A stretch of DNA of 64,000 bases from Serratia oryzae (GTDB lineage: Bacteria > Pseudomonadota > Gammaproteobacteria > Enterobacterales > Enterobacteriaceae). The stretch is taken from positions 62,001 through 126,000 of the forward strand of contig NZ_MOXD01000014.1 of assembly GCF_001976145.1 (NCBI RefSeq), given 5' to 3'. The translations under genes were made by a program, and so were the position numbers. The stretch's first letter is position 1. Every line of letters starts with the position of its first letter. This document shows, one piece after another, positions 61,484 through 64,000 of the stretch. The notes below the pieces were generated by a model that saw only the letters and a list, made by a program, of their open reading frames with translations, made no database searches and was not told the origin of the DNA.

Positions 61484-62215
61484 TTAGGCTGACAGGAAAG
61501 CTTCCAGATCGTCGCTGCCACCGATATGACGACCGCCGATAAACACCTGTGGCACGGTAGCGCGGCCGCTCACAGCGCGCAGGCTGACGGTGGTGGCATC
61601 TTGGCCCAGCACGATCTCTTCGTACTGCATGCTGCGCTCTTGCAGCATTTGTTTGGCTTTAGCGCAGAACGGGCAGCCCGGTTTGGTGAACAGGGAAACG
61701 GATTCCTGCACTTTGAACTCTGGAGCCAGGTATTTCAGCATGGTGTCAGCATCGGATACTTCAAACGGGTCGCCTGGTTTGTTGGGCTCAACGAACATTT
61801 TTTCTACTACGCCGTTGCGCACCAGCATGGAGTAACGCCATGAGCGTGGCCCAAAGCCCAGGTCAGCTTTCTCAACCAGCATGTTCATGCCCTTGGTGAA
61901 CTCGCCGTTGCCGTCTGGCACAAAGGTAATATTTTCAGCATGCTGGTCTGCTTTCCAGGCGTTCATCACAAAAGTGTCGTTAACCGAGACACACAAAATG
62001 CTGTCAACGCCGTGCTGCTTGAACACGCTGTAGAGTTCGTTATAGCGCGGCAGATGGCTGGAAGAACAGGTTGGCGTGAACGCACCTGGCAGAGAAAACA
62101 GGATTACAGTTTTATCTTTAAACAGGTCATCGGTGGTGACATCAATCCATTGGTCGCCCTGACGGGTGTGGAAAGTAACCTGCGGGACTTTTTTGCCTTC
62201 TTGACTGGTAAACAT
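61484..62215 (-). CDS. Hybrid peroxiredoxin-glutaredoxin (PGdx type)
   Basis: 243 residues: a Prx5-type peroxiredoxin (1-165) with peroxidatic C50 in [16 protein letters not shown], fused to a glutaredoxin domain (172-243) with CPFC (C181, C184), TVPQVFIGG and GGSDDLEAF. The family, known in Haemophilus and others, reduces hydroperoxides with glutathione through its own glutaredoxin domain. Divergent from oxyR with an OxyR operator between them, so peroxide induction is likely. Confidence 0.95.
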   Translation of the reverse strand: MFTSQEGKKVPQVTFHTRQGDQWIDVTTDDLFKDKTVILFSLPGAFTPTCSSSHLPRYNELYSVFKQHGVDSILCVSVNDTFVMNAWKADQHAENITFVPDGNGEFTKGMNMLVEKADLGFGPRSWRYSMLVRNGVVEKMFVEPNKPGDPFEVSDADTMLKYLAPEFKVQESVSLFTKPGCPFCAKAKQMLQERSMQYEEIVLGQDATTVSLRAVSGRATVPQVFIGGRHIGGSDDLEAFLSA

Positions 62216-62310
62216 GGATTAACCCCTTAATTAGAAATATGATTTTTTTTAATTCTGTGCGGTCTTGCTTCGTTGCGAAACATTATTCCTGCTCGGGCTT
62301 GATAGATCTA

Positions 62311-62347
62311 ATCACTCGTTGCTATCTTATCTATCGCCATGAGCTAT
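62311..62347. promoter_or_regulatory. OxyR operator between the hybrid peroxidase and oxyR
   Basis: ATCA-N7-CTAT-N7-ATCG-N7-CTAT fits the known OxyR motif ATAG-N7-CTAT-N7-ATAG-N7-CTAT at 13 of 16 defined bases with exact spacing. The surroundings resemble, from memory, the E. coli oxyR-oxyS control region. It ends 19 bases before the oxyR start. Confidence 0.75.
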
Positions 62348-62366
62348 CATGGCTTGGAGGGAAGTA

Positions 62367-63284
62367 ATGAATATTCGTGATTTAGAGTATCTGATCGCCT
62401 TGGCCGAGCATCGCCATTTCCGGCGCGCAGCCGATTCATGCCATGTTAGCCAGCCGACATTGAGTGGGCAGATCCGCAAGCTGGAAGATGAGCTGGGCGT
62501 GATGTTGCTTGAGCGCACCAGCCGTAAGGTGTTATTCACTCAGGCGGGCTTGCTGCTGGTGGAGCAGGCGCGTACCGTGCTGCGCGAAGTCAAAGTTCTG
62601 AAGGAAATGGCCAGCCAGCAGGGCGAAGCCATGTCCGGGCCGCTGCATATCGGGCTGATCCCTACCGTGGGGCCTTATCTGTTGCCGCAGATTATCCCAA
62701 CGCTGCATAAAACCTTTCCCAAGCTGGAAATGTATCTGCATGAAGCGCAAACCCATCAACTGCTGGCACAGCTTGACAGCGGCAAGCTGGACTGCGCGAT
62801 TCTGGCGCTGGTAAAAGAAACCGAAGCTTTCATTGAAGTGCCGTTATTTGACGAACCGATGAAGCTGGCGGTGTATGCCGATCACCCATGGGCACAGCGT
62901 GACCGTGTGGCAATGCCGGATTTGGCCGGGGAAAAACTGCTGATGCTGGAAGATGGCCACTGCCTGCGCGATCAGGCGTTGGGTTTTTGCTTCCAGGCCG
63001 GGGCAGATGAAGATACCCATTTCCGCGCGACCAGCCTGGAAACGCTGCGCAACATGGTGGCAGCAGGCAGTGGGATTACGCTGTTGCCAGCGCTGGCGGT
63101 GCCACCTGAACGCGAGCGCGATGGCGTTTGTTATCTCGATTGCTACAAGCCGGAACCGAAGCGCACCATTGCGTTGGTGTATCGCCCCGGTTCCCCGCTG
63201 CGTGGCCGTTATGAGCAGTTGGCCGAGGCGATCCGCGAGCACATGCAGAATTACCTCGGCTCTGCTTTAAAACAGGCGGTTTAA
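62367..63284 (+). CDS. oxyR: Hydrogen peroxide-sensing regulator OxyR
   Basis: LysR-family activator of peroxide defence. 305 residues, same as E. coli, from the ATG at 62367 with GGAGG upstream ([25 protein letters not shown]). N-terminal winged HTH. Redox pair C199 (EDGHCLRDQ) and C208 (GFCFQ) at the E. coli positions. Its 3' end overlaps the convergent sthA by 18 bases. Confidence 0.98.
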   Translation: MNIRDLEYLIALAEHRHFRRAADSCHVSQPTLSGQIRKLEDELGVMLLERTSRKVLFTQAGLLLVEQARTVLREVKVLKEMASQQGEAMSGPLHIGLIPTVGPYLLPQIIPTLHKTFPKLEMYLHEAQTHQLLAQLDSGKLDCAILALVKETEAFIEVPLFDEPMKLAVYADHPWAQRDRVAMPDLAGEKLLMLEDGHCLRDQALGFCFQAGADEDTHFRATSLETLRNMVAAGSGITLLPALAVPPERERDGVCYLDCYKPEPKRTIALVYRPGSPLRGRYEQLAEAIREHMQNYLGSALKQAV

Positions 63285-64000
63285 GCCGTTCAGCGCAGCA
63301 ACCCGATAGGCTTCGGCCATGGTCGGATAGTTGAAGGTGGTATTGACGAAATACTCGATAGTATTGCCTTCACCTTTCTGCTCCATGATCGCCTGGCCGA
63401 TGTGAATGATCTCTGCCGCACGCTCGCCGAAACAGTGGATCCCCAGGATCTGCAGGGTGTCGCGGTGGAACAGGATCTTCAGGCTACCGACGTTCATCCC
63501 GGCGATTTGCGCCCGTGCCAGATGTTTGAACTGCGCGCGGCCTACCTCATATGGCACCTTCATGGCGGTCAGTTCCTGTTCGGTTTTACCGACGGAGCTG
63601 ATTTCCGGAATGGTGTAAATGCCGGTTGGGATATCTTCGATCAGGTGACCGCTGGCGGCACCGGAGGAAATGGCCTGTGCGGCGATGCGGCCTTGATCGT
63701 AAGCCGCCGAGGCCAGGCTTGGGTAGCCAATCACGTCACCCACGGCGTAAATATGGGCCACCGCCGTCTGGTACATGCTGTTGACCTTCAGCAAGCCACG
63801 GCTGTCAGACTCCAGACCGACATTCTCCAGCCCCAGCGAATCGGTGTTACCGGTGCGGCCGTTGGCGTACAGCAGGCAATCGGCTTTCACTTTTTTGCCG
63901 GATTTGAGATGCACAATCACGCCATCTTCCGTGCCTTCAATCTTCTCGAACTCTTCGTTGTGGCGAATCACCACGCCGTTGTTCCAGAAGTGATAAGACA
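63267..64000 (-). CDS. sthA: Soluble pyridine nucleotide transhydrogenase SthA (5' end outside window)
   Basis: FAD protein balancing NADPH and NADH. The C-terminal 244 codons are here, read from the right edge: [62 protein letters not shown], and the dimer domain ending [15 protein letters not shown]. The N-terminal FAD-binding half lies beyond 64000. Convergent with oxyR and overlapping it by 18 bp (63267-63284). Confidence 0.96.
   Translation of the reverse strand, partial: SYHFWNNGVVIRHNEEFEKIEGTEDGVIVHLKSGKKVKADCLLYANGRTGNTDSLGLENVGLESDSRGLLKVNSMYQTAVAHIYAVGDVIGYPSLASAAYDQGRIAAQAISSGAASGHLIEDIPTGIYTIPEISSVGKTEQELTAMKVPYEVGRAQFKHLARAQIAGMNVGSLKILFHRDTLQILGIHCFGERAAEIIHIGQAIMEQKGEGNTIEYFVNTTFNYPTMAEAYRVAALNGLNRLF

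Overview
This window is core chromosome of a gamma-proteobacterium of the order Enterobacterales. It most resembles Serratia or a close relative in the Yersiniaceae. The grounds are the high GC content, proteins very close to their Escherichia coli counterparts, several ERIC repeats, and gene order. In particular, argG lies inside an argCBGH operon divergent from argE, metF is directly convergent with ppc, and the rhamnose cluster sits between cysE and trmL. No rRNA, tRNA, CRISPR array, prophage or complete insertion sequence was seen.

Layout. At 1-2.7 kb is the end of the LPS-core operon (hldD-waaF-waaC, minus; waaC runs off the left edge). At 2.9-5.2 kb is the threonine-degradation operon kbl-tdh. 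At 5.2-9.0 kb is gpmI-envC-yibQ (minus). At 9.3-12.6 kb are yibN, grxC, secB, gpsA and cysE. At 12.6-20.9 kb is a complete L-rhamnose module: rhaB-A-D, an iron alcohol dehydrogenase of lactaldehyde-reductase type and rhaM on the minus strand, divergent from rhaS-rhaR, with the transporter rhaT facing rhaR. At 21-24.4 kb are trmL and the Cpx envelope-stress genes cpxA-cpxR, divergent from cpxP, whose 3' end carries a recognisable CpxQ small RNA.

At 24.4-31.4 kb are fieF, pfkA, sbp, tpiA, yiiQ, yiiR, and fpr with a SufR-like regulator. At 31.9-36.4 kb are glpX, glpK, glpF and zapB. At 36.4-45.2 kb are rraA, menA, hslU-hslV, ftsN, cytR, priA and rpmE. At 45.3-50.6 kb is the methionine group metJ, metB-metL and metF with tandem met boxes. 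At 50.7-59.8 kb are ppc, argE and argC-B-G-H. At 59.9-64 kb are a dihydrolipoamide-dehydrogenase-like flavoprotein, a hybrid peroxiredoxin-glutaredoxin, oxyR and the partial sthA.

The gene content is mostly standard housekeeping. The less ordinary material lies between the genes and in a few pairings. (1) A 131-bp non-coding repeat with imperfect terminal inverted repeats occurs twice (27767-27897 and 58206-58336). Each copy is flanked by a 21-22 bp direct duplication of a hairpin, a terminator in one case and an intercistronic palindrome in the other. (2) A shared two-part operator lies upstream of both rhaB and rhaT with identical 17-bp spacing. (3) An ERIC element fills the whole argC-argB gap and contributes the argB ribosome binding site. 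(4) A SufR-like Fe-S-type regulator sits directly upstream of fpr. (5) The hybrid peroxiredoxin is paired with an Lpd-like enzyme that carries an extra C-terminal CxxC. All assignments come from reading the sequence and remembered family features; no database search was run.
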